This document shows positions 53,242 to 61,968 of a stretch of DNA of 64,000 bases, piece by piece. The notes below the pieces were generated by a model. It did not search any database, was not told the origin of the DNA, and was given only the letters and a program-made list of their open reading frames with translations. The translations under genes were made by a program, and so were the position numbers. Source of the stretch: Palsa-504 sp963769715 (lineage in GTDB: Bacteria; Actinomycetota; Actinomycetes; Streptosporangiales; Streptosporangiaceae). Location: assembly GCA_963769715.1 (NCBI GenBank), contig CAVYNE010000035.1, positions 1-64,000 on the forward strand, written 5' to 3'. Each line of letters opens with the position of its first letter. Position 1 is the stretch's first letter.

Positions 53242-53271
53242 GGCCCCGCGACGGCGAACCGTCGCGGGGCC
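53242..53271. terminator. Strong hairpin terminator
   Basis: A perfect 13-bp stem, GGCCCCGCGACGG and CCGTCGCGGGGCC, around a CGAA tetraloop, just downstream of the MFS gene (minus strand). Confidence 0.85.
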
Positions 53272-53290
53272 CCAAGGCCGGTACAGAAAC

Positions 53291-54898
53291 TCAGTCGACC
53301 GGCGCCGCCATCGGATTGACCCCGGCCAGGTCTTCCCGCTTGACCCGGATCGTGATCAGCGTGATGATCAGCGCGAGCAGCATGATCCCGGCCGCGACGA
53401 TGTATCCCTTGGAGAAGCCGGTCGCCAGGGCGTGGTTCGTCGCCGCCTTCTGCAACACGGCCGCCTGGGCCGCGGACAGGTGCACGGTAGCCGTCTTCGC
53501 CGCCGCGGCCGCCGCGGCCGCCTGCTTGTGCAGGCTGTTAGACACCGCGCTCCACGCCACGGTGCCGAGCACCGCCAGCCCGAGCGCCCCGCCGACCTGC
53601 TGACCCGTGTTGAGCAGGCTGGAAGCCACGCCGGTGTCGTTGGTGGCCACCTTGGTCAGCGCGATCAGCGAGAGCGGCACGAAGATCAGCCCCAGGCCGG
53701 TCGCGGTCAGCATCATCGGCCCGAGCAGCCCGGAGACATAATGGCTGTGCTCGGTGATCCGGGACAGCCAGAACATCCCGCCGGTAGCGATCACGCTGCC
53801 GGCGATCATCAGCGGCCGGGCGCCGATCCGGCTCACCAGCTGCGACGCCACCGCGGACGCCACCAGGATCATGGCCACCATCGGCAGGTAGGAGACGCCG
53901 GTCCGCAGCGCGTCGTACCCCCACACGTTCTGCACGAACAGGGTAAGGAAGAAGAACATGCCGAACAGCGCGGTGCCGACGCACAGGCTGATCAGGTAGG
54001 CACCGGACCGGTTCCGGCTGCGCAGCACCCGGATCGGCATCAGCGCGTGCTTGCTGCGCGTCTCGATGATCCCGAACGTGGTCAGCAGGACCGCGGCCGC
54101 CGCCAGCGACACGATTACCTTGGTGTCGCCCCAGTGCGAGACGCCGTTGATGCTGGTCGCGGCGCTGGACAGCCCGTAAACGAGCGAGGCGATGCCGAGC
54201 GAGCCGGTGATCGCGCCCGGCAGGTCGAAGCGGCCCCGCCGCCGGTCCGATTCGGGCAGCACGCGGGTCGCGAGGAACGCGACCAGCAGGCCGATCGGCA
54301 CGTTCACGAAGAACACCCAGCGCCAGCTGGCGAACTGGACAAGCAGGCCGCCCGCGATCAGGCCGACGGCGCCGCCGGCCACGCTCATCCCCGCGTACAC
54401 GCCCATCGCGCGGTTGCGCGGCGGGCCTTCCGGGAACGTGACCGCGATCAGTGACAACGCGGTCGGCGCGGCGAACGCGGCGCCGACGCCCTGGAAGACA
54501 CGCGCGGTGAGCAGCCATGCCTGGCCGGTGGCGAACCCGCCGACCAGCGAGGCCAGCGTGAACAGCAAGATGCCGGCGATGAAGACCCGGCGGCGCCCCA
54601 GTAGGTCGCCGGATCTTCCGCCGAGCAGCAGCAGCCCGCCGAACGCCAGCGCGTACGCGTTGACGACCCATTCCAGGCCGGTGCCCGAGAAGCCGAGCGC
54701 GGTCTGGATGTGCGGCAGGGCGACGTTGACGATGGTCGCGTCGAGCACGACCATGAGTTGCGCCGTCGCGATGACGGCGAGGGCCAGGCCCAGCCGCCGC
54801 GTCGGGGCGCCTGAGCTTGGCGTGGCGGTGGCGCTTGACGCCGCCGCGGTACTGACCTCCCGGGTGGGTTGCCCGGTGTCTGGTGATGTGGCGGACAA
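53291..54898 (-). CDS. DHA2-family MFS multidrug efflux pump
   Basis: A 535-residue 14-helix drug:H+ antiporter. The N-terminal Ser/Thr/Ala-rich cytoplasmic segment (about 40 residues) is followed by the motif LMVVLDATIVNVALPHIQTA, motif A GRSGDLLGRRRVFIAG, motif C AGGAVGLIAGGLLVQFASWR and a final helix FSKGYIVAAGIMLLALIITL. An unusual Ala/Lys-rich loop (AAAAAAAAKTATVHLSAAQA) lies between helices 13 and 14. The frame is intact, unlike the MFS gene at 45.7 kb. The MarR gene upstream on the same strand is probably its repressor. Confidence 0.9.
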   Translation of the reverse strand: MSATSPDTGQPTREVSTAAASSATATPSSGAPTRRLGLALAVIATAQLMVVLDATIVNVALPHIQTALGFSGTGLEWVVNAYALAFGGLLLLGGRSGDLLGRRRVFIAGILLFTLASLVGGFATGQAWLLTARVFQGVGAAFAAPTALSLIAVTFPEGPPRNRAMGVYAGMSVAGGAVGLIAGGLLVQFASWRWVFFVNVPIGLLVAFLATRVLPESDRRRGRFDLPGAITGSLGIASLVYGLSSAATSINGVSHWGDTKVIVSLAAAAVLLTTFGIIETRSKHALMPIRVLRSRNRSGAYLISLCVGTALFGMFFFLTLFVQNVWGYDALRTGVSYLPMVAMILVASAVASQLVSRIGARPLMIAGSVIATGGMFWLSRITEHSHYVSGLLGPMMLTATGLGLIFVPLSLIALTKVATNDTGVASSLLNTGQQVGGALGLAVLGTVAWSAVSNSLHKQAAAAAAAAKTATVHLSAAQAAVLQKAATNHALATGFSKGYIVAAGIMLLALIITLITIRVKREDLAGVNPMAAPVD

Positions 54899-55121
54899 GA
54901 CAATCTCCCTAAATTGAGGGCGCGCTAAACTACCGCCGTGACCGGCGAGGTAGCTGCGAAGGTCACGCGCCGTACGTCTTCAAAGCCTTTTTCGGCCCGA
55001 ACGAGCCGCTACTTGTCCCCGTAACGTCTCTTCCTTCCCCGTGTGGTCGCCTCAGTAGCTATGACGACCGTGCGGCCTTCCTCTCATCGTTGACGAGGCA
55101 GCCGCCGCGGTTGTGACACCA
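54899..55121. other. MFS promoter region
   Basis: The gap between the MarR and MFS genes contains an AAATTGAGGGCG segment just before the MFS start. Its TTGAG half-site resembles the palindrome in front of marR, so it may be a second operator. Confidence 0.35.
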
Positions 55122-55658
55122 TCACCTCCCACCACGGCATTTGAGCATCTTGCGCATTAGCCCGAGCAGGCACCGGCGCTCGCCGGTGTCGAGTGCGGTA
55201 CACCACGGCGCCCGGGTCAGGATCTCGCGGAACAGCCGGTCCCTGACCGCCTCGCCCTCGGGGGTGAGCACGATGTTCTTGCTCCGCCGGTCCCGCAGCG
55301 AGGGCTCTCGCCGGGCCAGCCCGTGCTTCTCCAGGGCGTCCGCGATCGTGGTGACGAAGGAGGGGTCGCAGCCCATCCGCTGGCCGAGTTCCTTCATGGT
55401 CATCGGGGTGTCGAGCTTGAGCAGGGCGATGGCGTCGCTGCCGTTCATCCCGAACTCGGTCGCGATCCGCTGCCCCAGGTCATGAAAGTGCTTGATGAGC
55501 TCGGGAAGCGTATCGCTGATCTGCTGGTTGAGTTGATCGTCGGTCAGCGGCCCGGTGGTCACAGGATCCATGGTCAGCGGATGAACGTGCGGGACCGGCT
55601 CGCTGAGCAGGTCCGCCTGTGAGTCAAGCACCGTGGCCGGGCTCCGTTGGTCGTCCAT
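55122..55658 (-). CDS. MarR-family regulator
   Basis: A 178-residue MarR protein. A 40-residue N-terminal extension leads to the winged helix SDAIALLKLDTPMTMKELGQ, RMGCDPSFVTTIADALEKHG, LARREPSLRDRRSKNIVLTP, with the wing Asp-Arg-Arg signature. The C-terminal helix includes two Cys (APWCTALDTGERRCLLG) plus CRGG at the end, so thiol sensing is possible. It is divergent from the exported flavoenzyme and upstream of the MFS pump; it probably controls the pump and itself. Confidence 0.85.
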   Translation of the reverse strand: MDDQRSPATVLDSQADLLSEPVPHVHPLTMDPVTTGPLTDDQLNQQISDTLPELIKHFHDLGQRIATEFGMNGSDAIALLKLDTPMTMKELGQRMGCDPSFVTTIADALEKHGLARREPSLRDRRSKNIVLTPEGEAVRDRLFREILTRAPWCTALDTGERRCLLGLMRKMLKCRGGR

Positions 55659-55728
55659 CGATACTCACCTCCGCCCTTCTCCCCAGCTGCCGGGTATCCT
55701 CTGGCTAACTACCTGACCACCTTAACCA

Positions 55729-55741
55729 TTGAGTAGCTCAA
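55729..55741. promoter_or_regulatory. Putative MarR operator
   Basis: A palindrome, TTGAG-TAG-CTCAA, in the AT-rich divergent promoter, 71 bases from the MarR start. A second palindrome, GCTTGC-N4-GCAAGC, is at 55752-55767. Both are plausible MarR dimer sites; no second full copy occurs in front of the MFS gene. Confidence 0.5.
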
Positions 55742-55872
55742 CTATATTTCCGCTTGCTGGTGCAAGCAAGTCAATAACGGGCAGATTCCTCAGTGTTCAA
55801 CTATCTGGGATCCCGGGGCGTCTTAACCGCTAGGCGTTCACAGTGGGAGCAGGTCGAGGGGAGGCTCACGCG

Positions 55873-57492
55873 ATGGCTAAGGTCCAGGGTCGGCGCGCGT
55901 TCCTGCGGTTGGCGGCGGCAGCGGGAGGGGCCGGGCTGCTCTCCTCCTGCAGCCCGGGCGGCGGGACAAGCGCCGCGGGCACCACGGCCAGCGGGGCGGC
56001 GAGCCCGGCCGGGACGATGGCCGACGGCGCGGCCCGCGCCACCGCCGTCCCCCGGGCCACGGGATCGCCCACCCCCGCCGACTGGACGGCCCTCGGCCAT
56101 GACCTGTCCGGTCGGCTGGTCCGCCCGGGCGAGGCGGCCTACATCGTGTCCAAGCGGCTCTTCGACCCGCGCTTCGACTCAACTCACCCGGCCGGCGTCG
56201 CCTACTGCCGCAACCCGCACGACGTGGCGACCTGCCTGGCCTTCGTGCGCAAGTACGGCGTCCCGGTGGCCGCCCGATGCGGCGGGCACAGCTACGCGGG
56301 GTGGTCCTCGACCAGCGGCCTGATCGTGGACGTAACCCCGATGGCCGGGGTGAACGTCAGCGGGAGCACCGCCACCGTGGGGGCCGGTACGCATCTGATC
56401 GACTTCTACAACGGGCTGGCGGCGCACGGCCGCGCGGTGCCCGGCGGGTCCTGCCCGACGGTCGGCATCGCCGGCCTCACCCTGGGCGGCGGCGTTGGGG
56501 TGGTGTCCCGCGCCTACGGACTGACCAGCGACAACGTGCAGTCCATGCAGGTCGTCACGGCCGACGGCCAGGTCCGGACGTGTAGCTCCAGCCAGAACTC
56601 CGACCTGTTCTGGGCCTGCCGCGGCGGGGGCGGCGGCAACTTCGGCGTGGCCACCTCGTTTACCTTCACCACGCACCCGGCGGGTGGGATCGTGCTGTTC
56701 TTCCTGTCCTGGCCGTGGTCGCAGGCCGCCCGGGTGATCTCGGCCTGGCAGTCCTGGGCGCCGCACGCCCCGGATGCGCTCTGGTCGAACCTGCACCTGG
56801 CCGCGGCGCCAGGCGGCTCGGTGCCGTCCATCGAAGTCGGCGGCACCTACCTGGGCAGCATCAGCGCCGCATCCGCGCAGCTGGAGAAGCTGTACGCGGC
56901 CGTCGGCTCGACTCCGTCCTCGCCGTTCACCCAGACCACCTCCTGGCTGCACGCGATGCTGGTCGAGGCGGGCTGCGCGAGCCTGACCGTAAACCAGTGC
57001 CACCTGCCCACCCAGAACCCGGCCGGCCAGCTCTCCCGGGCCTCGGAGTACGCCAAGTCCGACTTCTTCACCGAGCCGCTGAGCAGCCACGGGATCGGCA
57101 TCCTGCTGTCCGGCGTGGAGACCTTCCAGCGGGCAGGCGGCGCGCCCGGCGCGTCCGGGGGGATCGCGTTCGATGCGCTCGGCGGCGCGGTCAACCGGGT
57201 CGCCCCGGGCGCGACCGCGTTCGTGCACCGCAACGCGCTCTTCCAGGCCCAGTACACCACGACCTGGCCGGTCGGCTCGGCGTCCGCCGCGGTGTCCCGC
57301 CAGCACGCCTGGCAGCAGTCCTACTGGCAGTCGATGCGCCCCTACGCCAGCGGCCAGGCCTACCAGAACTACATCGATCCCGCCCTGACCAACTGGCGGC
57401 AGGCCTACTACGGCGCCAATTACACCCGGCTCACCCAGGTCAAGGCCCGCTACGACCCGGACCGCGTGTTCACGTTCCCGCAGGCCGTCTAG
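55873..57492 (+). CDS. Exported FAD-linked oxidoreductase (berberine-bridge type)
   Basis: A 539-residue flavoprotein of the VAO/BBE family. The N-terminus has a twin-arginine-like GRRAFLRLAAAAGG and a lipobox-like LLSSC, so it is probably exported folded and lipidated. The FAD domain has the covalent His in RCGGHSYAGWSS, the covalent Cys in PGGSCPTVGIAGLTLGGG (bicovalent pattern), and GGGGGNFGVATSF. The BBE C-terminal motif is NYIDPALTNWRQAYYGANYT then DPDRVFTFP. It would oxidise a sugar, alcohol or aromatic side chain with O2. The ATG at 55873 is favoured over the longer frame from 55843 because it begins the signal peptide. Confidence 0.9.
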   Translation: MAKVQGRRAFLRLAAAAGGAGLLSSCSPGGGTSAAGTTASGAASPAGTMADGAARATAVPRATGSPTPADWTALGHDLSGRLVRPGEAAYIVSKRLFDPRFDSTHPAGVAYCRNPHDVATCLAFVRKYGVPVAARCGGHSYAGWSSTSGLIVDVTPMAGVNVSGSTATVGAGTHLIDFYNGLAAHGRAVPGGSCPTVGIAGLTLGGGVGVVSRAYGLTSDNVQSMQVVTADGQVRTCSSSQNSDLFWACRGGGGGNFGVATSFTFTTHPAGGIVLFFLSWPWSQAARVISAWQSWAPHAPDALWSNLHLAAAPGGSVPSIEVGGTYLGSISAASAQLEKLYAAVGSTPSSPFTQTTSWLHAMLVEAGCASLTVNQCHLPTQNPAGQLSRASEYAKSDFFTEPLSSHGIGILLSGVETFQRAGGAPGASGGIAFDALGGAVNRVAPGATAFVHRNALFQAQYTTTWPVGSASAAVSRQHAWQQSYWQSMRPYASGQAYQNYIDPALTNWRQAYYGANYTRLTQVKARYDPDRVFTFPQAV

Positions 57493-57616
57493 GCCGGACG
57501 GTCCGGCGGGGTGTGCCGGGCGGGAATGATGGTATCTCCGTAATTGTTGCGCTGTGTTCCCGTACGCTAGCTAGCCCTCCGACGATGCCAGCTCGCCCGA
57601 CCGATTTAGGTTTCCG

Positions 57617-58825
57617 ATGACAAGTAATGCTGAACTCCAGGCCGCGGCCGCTCCCGCCAGCGACGATCAGGTACAGGTCCTGCTCGTCGAGGACGACGAC
57701 GGCGACGCCCTGCTGGTCGGTGAGCTGCTGCGCGAGGTGGGAGCCGCGGTCGTGGTGCGGCGCGCGCGGTCGCTCACCCAGGCCAAGGCCCTGGTCTCCG
57801 ATGCGGCCTGCGTGCTCCTCGACCTGGGCCTGCCGGATTCGCAGGGCCTGAACGGGCTCAGGCAGCTGCTCCAGGCTGAGCCGGAGGCGGCCATCGTGAT
57901 GCTGACCGGCCAGGCGAGCGAGCACCTGGGAGAGCAGGCGGTCCGGGCCGGGGCTCAGGACTACCTGGTCAAGGGCGACGTCGCCGGGCACCAGCTGAAC
58001 CGGGTCATCCGGTACGCGGTCGAGCGGCGGCGCGCGGAGGAAGCGCAGCGGGCCCTGCAGATGGCACAGGTCCACGCCCAGGAGAACGCCCGGCTGGAAC
58101 GCGGTCTGCTGCCGTCGCCGCTGCTGGCCGACGCGCGGCTGACCGTGTCGGCGCGTTGCCTGCCCGGCGGCAAGCACATGCTGCTCGGCGGGGACTTCTA
58201 CGACGTGGTCGAGACCTCGGACGGCTGGGTAAACGCCCTCATCGGCGACGTCTGCGGGCGTGGCCCGGCCGAAGCCGCGCTCGGCGTCTGCCTGCGCGTG
58301 GCGTGGCGCACCATGGTGCTGGCCGGCCGGCCCGCCGACGAGATTCTCTCCACACTCAGCGAGCTGCTCGAGCACGAGCGGCAGGACGACACCATGTTCG
58401 CGACGCTGTGCATGATGTCGGTCCACCCCGACCGGACCACCGGCTGGGTGCGGATGGCCGGCCACCTGCCGCCGCTGCTGCTCAGCCGCGGCGCTGTCGT
58501 CGAGCTCCCCACCCTGCCCGCTGCGCCCCTGGGCCTGTCCGAAGTGCGGGACTGGCCCGGCACCCAGGTCAGGCTCGACGGCAGCTGGTCGATACTGCTC
58601 TACACGGACGGGCTTATCGAAGGCCGGATCGGGAAGGGGTCAGAGCGGCTCGGCAGCGAAGGCCTGATGGACCTGATCAGGGAGTCCCTCGGCACCCTGG
58701 ACAGGCCGGGGGAGGAGCTGCTCGACCAGGTGATCGACCGTGTCCGCGAGCTCAACGGAGGAGACCTGGACGACGACCTGGCCGTCCTGGCCCTCGGTTT
58801 CTCGTCCCCCGAAGACCATGACTGA
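57617..58825 (+). CDS. Response regulator-PPM (SpoIIE-type) phosphatase
   Basis: A 402-residue two-domain protein. The receiver domain (about 18-135) has the acidic pocket VEDDDGD, phospho-acceptor Asp69 in LLDLGLPDSQG, a Thr switch (MLTGQ) and the Lys in DYLVKGD. A coiled-coil linker follows (VERRRAEEAQRALQMAQVHA). The PPM phosphatase domain has GGDFYDVVE, GDVCGRGPAEAA, LLYTDGLIEGR and DDDLAVLALGF metal-binding Asp. It would dephosphorylate an anti-sigma antagonist when phosphorylated by the coupled kinase. The stop overlaps the HK start by 8 bases. Confidence 0.9.
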   Translation: MTSNAELQAAAAPASDDQVQVLLVEDDDGDALLVGELLREVGAAVVVRRARSLTQAKALVSDAACVLLDLGLPDSQGLNGLRQLLQAEPEAAIVMLTGQASEHLGEQAVRAGAQDYLVKGDVAGHQLNRVIRYAVERRRAEEAQRALQMAQVHAQENARLERGLLPSPLLADARLTVSARCLPGGKHMLLGGDFYDVVETSDGWVNALIGDVCGRGPAEAALGVCLRVAWRTMVLAGRPADEILSTLSELLEHERQDDTMFATLCMMSVHPDRTTGWVRMAGHLPPLLLSRGAVVELPTLPAAPLGLSEVRDWPGTQVRLDGSWSILLYTDGLIEGRIGKGSERLGSEGLMDLIRESLGTLDRPGEELLDQVIDRVRELNGGDLDDDLAVLALGFSSPEDHD

Positions 58826-60578
58826 CGTAAACGCCGCCCCCCAGGAGAGCCCGCCCAGCTCGCCACCCGCCCCAGCCAACGGGGGGGCCAACGGGGCCAA
58901 CCAGGCCGGGCGGCCTGGGCGAGCCGGCGCCGGGGCGGATCGTACGGCGGCCGCAGCCGAGGCCGCGGGACGCTGGCCGCTCAGCCGGATTATCGGCGTC
59001 GCCCTGCTGATCCTGCTGCTGTTCTCGCTGGCCGCGATGGTGGCAGGCGGGATCGCGCTGCTCAACCTGCACGACAACAGCCAGCGGCTGATAGCCACCC
59101 TCGACCCCGCCGCGATCCAGGTTCAGCAGCTGGACGTCGCACTGCTCGACCAGGAGACCGGCGTGCGGGGCTACGCGCTGAGTGCCCAGCTGCCCTTCCT
59201 GACCCCGTACACCAACGGCGTGACCGAGGAGCAGAGCGCGATCAAGGCCCTGCAGGCCATCACCCACCAGCTGCCGGCCGGCGCCGCGGCCGACCTCGAG
59301 AGCGTGCTCACGCAGGCCCAATACTGGCGCGTCCACTACGCGGTGCCCACTATCAACCAGGTCAGCCGCACCGGGAAGCCGGTGTTCAGCCCCGACATCC
59401 TGACCGGCAAGGCGGATTTCGACGCCTTGCGCGCCAAGATAGCCGCACTGCAGACCGAGATCTCGGCCGCCAGGGCCAGTGCGGTCGCGGCCCTGAACGA
59501 CTCGGCGGCCGTCCTGGACGCCGTGTTCATCGCGGTCGCGGTCGGCCTCGCCGCGATCGTGGTGCTCTTGGCGCTCGGCCTGCGGGCGACGGCGATCAGG
59601 CCGTTGCACCGGCTGGCCGAACAGGCCCGCCGGGTGGCCGACGGTGACTTCGAGCACGAGGTGAGCCTGGCCGGTCCGCGGGAGGTGACCAGCCTGGCCG
59701 CGGACGTGAACAGGATGCGTGAGCGGATCTTGCAGGAGCTGTCGGCGACGCAGCACGCCAATACCGTCCTGCAGGCTCACACCGAGGAACTGGAGCGCTC
59801 GAACTCCGAGCTCGAGCAGTTCGCCTACATCGCGTCGCACGACCTGCAGGAGCCGCTCAGGAAGGTGGCGAGCTTCACCCAGCTGCTGCAGCGCCGCTAC
59901 GCGGGCCAGCTCGATGCCCGGGCCGATCAGTACATCGAGTTCGCGGTGGACGGCGCCAAGCGGATGCAGGCGCTGATCAACGACCTGCTCTCCTACAGCC
60001 GGGTGGGCCGGTCGGCGCGCGAGCCCGCGCTGGTATCGAGCGACGCCGCGCTGACCCAGGCCAGGACCAATCTGGCCGCGGTGATGGAGGAGACCGGCGC
60101 CACCGTCGAGACCGGGCACCTGCCGCTGGTGCTGGCCGAGCTGACGCTGCTCACCGCGGTGTTCCAGAACCTGCTCAGCAACGCGCTGAAGTTCAGCGGC
60201 GGCAAGCCGCCGCGCATCGTGATCACCACCAGCCGCGAGGGGTCCCTCTGGCAGTTCTCCTTCACCGACAACGGCATCGGGATCGAACCGGAGTACGCCG
60301 AGCGGATTTTCGTGATCTTCCAGCGCCTGCACGAGCGGAGCGCCTACTCGGGGACCGGCATCGGGCTGGCCATGACGAGGAAGATCATCGAGTATTTTGG
60401 CGGGCGGATATGGCTCGACACGACCTACACCGAAGGTTCCCGCTTCCTGTTCACGCTGCCCATTCCGGACGAGACGATGAACCCGACCCCAGAGGACGAG
60501 ATCTCGGAACCGTCAGGAACACTGACCCAGGAACCAGCCGACGCCCTGCTGCGCGAAGACGAGGAAGCCGATGTGTGA
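58818..60578 (+). CDS. CHASE3-HAMP sensor histidine kinase
   Basis: A 586-residue membrane kinase. A 55-residue Ala/Pro/Gly-rich cytoplasmic N-terminus precedes helix 1 (IIGVALLILLLFSLAAMVAG). The CHASE3 periplasmic domain has the family LLDQETGVRGYALS. Helix 2 is AVFIAVAVGLAAIVVLLALG, then HAMP (IRPLHRLAEQARRVADGDF), HisKA with His341 in YIASHDLQEPLRKV, the N box FQNLLSNALKFS and G boxes DNGIGI and GTGIGLAM. It is of the phytochrome-like/Bph type without a sensor PAS. The ATG at 58818 overlaps the phosphatase stop, and the C-terminal acidic tail overlaps the next gene. Confidence 0.9.
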   Translation: MTDVNAAPQESPPSSPPAPANGGANGANQAGRPGRAGAGADRTAAAAEAAGRWPLSRIIGVALLILLLFSLAAMVAGGIALLNLHDNSQRLIATLDPAAIQVQQLDVALLDQETGVRGYALSAQLPFLTPYTNGVTEEQSAIKALQAITHQLPAGAAADLESVLTQAQYWRVHYAVPTINQVSRTGKPVFSPDILTGKADFDALRAKIAALQTEISAARASAVAALNDSAAVLDAVFIAVAVGLAAIVVLLALGLRATAIRPLHRLAEQARRVADGDFEHEVSLAGPREVTSLAADVNRMRERILQELSATQHANTVLQAHTEELERSNSELEQFAYIASHDLQEPLRKVASFTQLLQRRYAGQLDARADQYIEFAVDGAKRMQALINDLLSYSRVGRSAREPALVSSDAALTQARTNLAAVMEETGATVETGHLPLVLAELTLLTAVFQNLLSNALKFSGGKPPRIVITTSREGSLWQFSFTDNGIGIEPEYAERIFVIFQRLHERSAYSGTGIGLAMTRKIIEYFGGRIWLDTTYTEGSRFLFTLPIPDETMNPTPEDEISEPSGTLTQEPADALLREDEEADV

Positions 60579-61008
60579 CGAGTCGAAAATGATCGACGTA
60601 CTGCTGGTGGAGGACGACGAGGGCGACGTCCTCATGACCAGGGAAGCCTTCGAGTACTACAAGATCCGGAACCGGCTCCACGTCGCAACCGACGGCGAGC
60701 AGGCCCTGCAGTTCCTGCACCGGGCCGGCCCCTACGCTGATGCGCCGCGTCCGGGACTCATCCTGCTCGACGTCAACCTGCCTCGGCGCAGCGGCCTGGA
60801 GGTGCTGGCCGAACTGAAACAGGACGACGAGCTACTGATGATCCCGGTGATCATGCTGACCACATCGCAGGCCGAAGAGGACATCGTGCGCAGTTACTCG
60901 CTGCACGCCAACGCGTTCGTCAGCAAGCCCGTCGACTTCGAGCACTTCATCGAAGCCATCCGACAGATCGACACGTTTTTTCTGACCCTCGTTAAGCTCC
61001 CCGTCTGA
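60571..61008 (+). CDS. Rcp1-type single-domain response regulator
   Basis: A 145-residue stand-alone receiver. The acidic pair is in LVEDDEGDV, the phospho-acceptor is Asp67 in LILLDVNLPRRSG, the switch Thr is in MLTTSQAEED, and the Lys is in FVSKPVDF. The N-L-P-R-x-x-G signature and the C-terminal FEHFIEAIRQIDTFFLTLV are those of Rcp1/phytochrome-linked receivers. It has no output domain. It is coupled to the kinase by an 8-base overlap and probably shuttles phosphate within the relay. Confidence 0.9.
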   Translation: MCDESKMIDVLLVEDDEGDVLMTREAFEYYKIRNRLHVATDGEQALQFLHRAGPYADAPRPGLILLDVNLPRRSGLEVLAELKQDDELLMIPVIMLTTSQAEEDIVRSYSLHANAFVSKPVDFEHFIEAIRQIDTFFLTLVKLPV

Positions 61009-61041
61009 GGTGGAGCCGAAACGGGACTACAAGGGAGCCTG

Positions 61042-61782
61042 ATGTACGACGCGACATTGGCCGAGACCGTCACCATCCGCGGCGACGGCGGGGACGAGAT
61101 CGAGGCCTATCTGGCCAGGCCGATGAGCCAGGGGGCGTTCGGCGGCGTGGTGGTGATCCACCACATGCCGGGCTACGACGCCCCGACCAAGGAAATAGCC
61201 CGCCGGTTCGCGGTTCATGGTTACAACGCGCTCATGCCGAACCTCTACCACCGTGACGCGCCCGGCGCCAGCCCGGACGACGCCGCCGCGGCAGTGCGCG
61301 CCCAGGGCGGCGTGCCCGACGCGCGGCTGATCGGCGACGTGGCCGGCGCGGCGGCCTATCTGCGCTCCCTCAGCAACTCCAACGGCAAGGCCGGCGTGAT
61401 CGGCTACTGCTCCGGCGGCCGGCAGTCGGTCCTGGCCGCCTGCAGCCTGCCGCTCGACGCGGCCGTCGACTGCTATGGCGCGTTCGTGGTCGGCGCACCC
61501 CCAGAGGGCATGCCGCTGAAGGTCGGCCCCATCAAGCACCTCATCAAGGACCTGTCCTGCCCGCTGCTCGGCCTGTTCGGCGCGGACGACCAGTACCCGT
61601 CGCCCGAGCAGGTCGACGAGCTCGAAGAAGAGCTGAAGGCGCAGGGCAAGACCTATGAGTTCCACACCTACGAGGGCGCCGGCCACGCCTTCTTCGCGGT
61701 GAACCGCGCCGCCTACCGCCCCGAAGCCGCCGTCGACGGCTGGGAAAAGATCTTCACCTGGTTCGGCCGCTACCTAACCTGA
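61042..61782 (+). CDS. Dienelactone hydrolase family protein
   Basis: A 246-residue alpha/beta hydrolase. Nucleophile Cys123 is in GYCSGGR, the acid is Asp182 or Asp183 in LFGADDQYPSP, and His215 is in EGAGHAFFA. The substrate Glu region DEIEAYLARP is conserved. It hydrolyses dienelactone-type or related small esters; the actual substrate is unknown. It is 33 bases after the Rcp1-type gene and may be read through with it. It is paralogous to the gene at 63085 and to the truncated copy at 4040. Confidence 0.9.
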   Translation: MYDATLAETVTIRGDGGDEIEAYLARPMSQGAFGGVVVIHHMPGYDAPTKEIARRFAVHGYNALMPNLYHRDAPGASPDDAAAAVRAQGGVPDARLIGDVAGAAAYLRSLSNSNGKAGVIGYCSGGRQSVLAACSLPLDAAVDCYGAFVVGAPPEGMPLKVGPIKHLIKDLSCPLLGLFGADDQYPSPEQVDELEEELKAQGKTYEFHTYEGAGHAFFAVNRAAYRPEAAVDGWEKIFTWFGRYLT

Positions 61783-61903
61783 CCCCGCCCGCCAACTCCG
61801 TCACCCCCGCCAGCCCAGACCTCCGCCCCTCCAGTCCCTGAAACCTCCAGCCCCCTGAACCCCGCGCCTCCCTCCAGCCCACAAAACCGAGGCTCCAGCA
61901 TTT

Positions 61904-61954
61904 ATCGTGTGCAGTTACCCCCGGAATAGAATAGGGGGGGCAACTGCACACGAT
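61904..61954. terminator. Large palindromic hairpin between convergent genes
   Basis: ATCGTGTGCAGTT-A-CCCCC on the left pairs with GGGGG-GC-AACTGCACACGAT on the right across an AT-rich 11-base loop (GGAATAGAATA). The outer 13 bp pair perfectly. It lies between the convergent DLH and AKR genes, so a bidirectional terminator is likely; the purine/pyrimidine strand bias also fits a structured element end. Confidence 0.7.
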
Positions 61955-61968
61955 CCTGGCAAAAGCGC

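Noticed and set aside
58752..60332. 526-codon minus-strand frame opposite the histidine kinase
   Set aside because: Opposite strand of a gene with complete HisKA/HATPase motifs; no family similarity.
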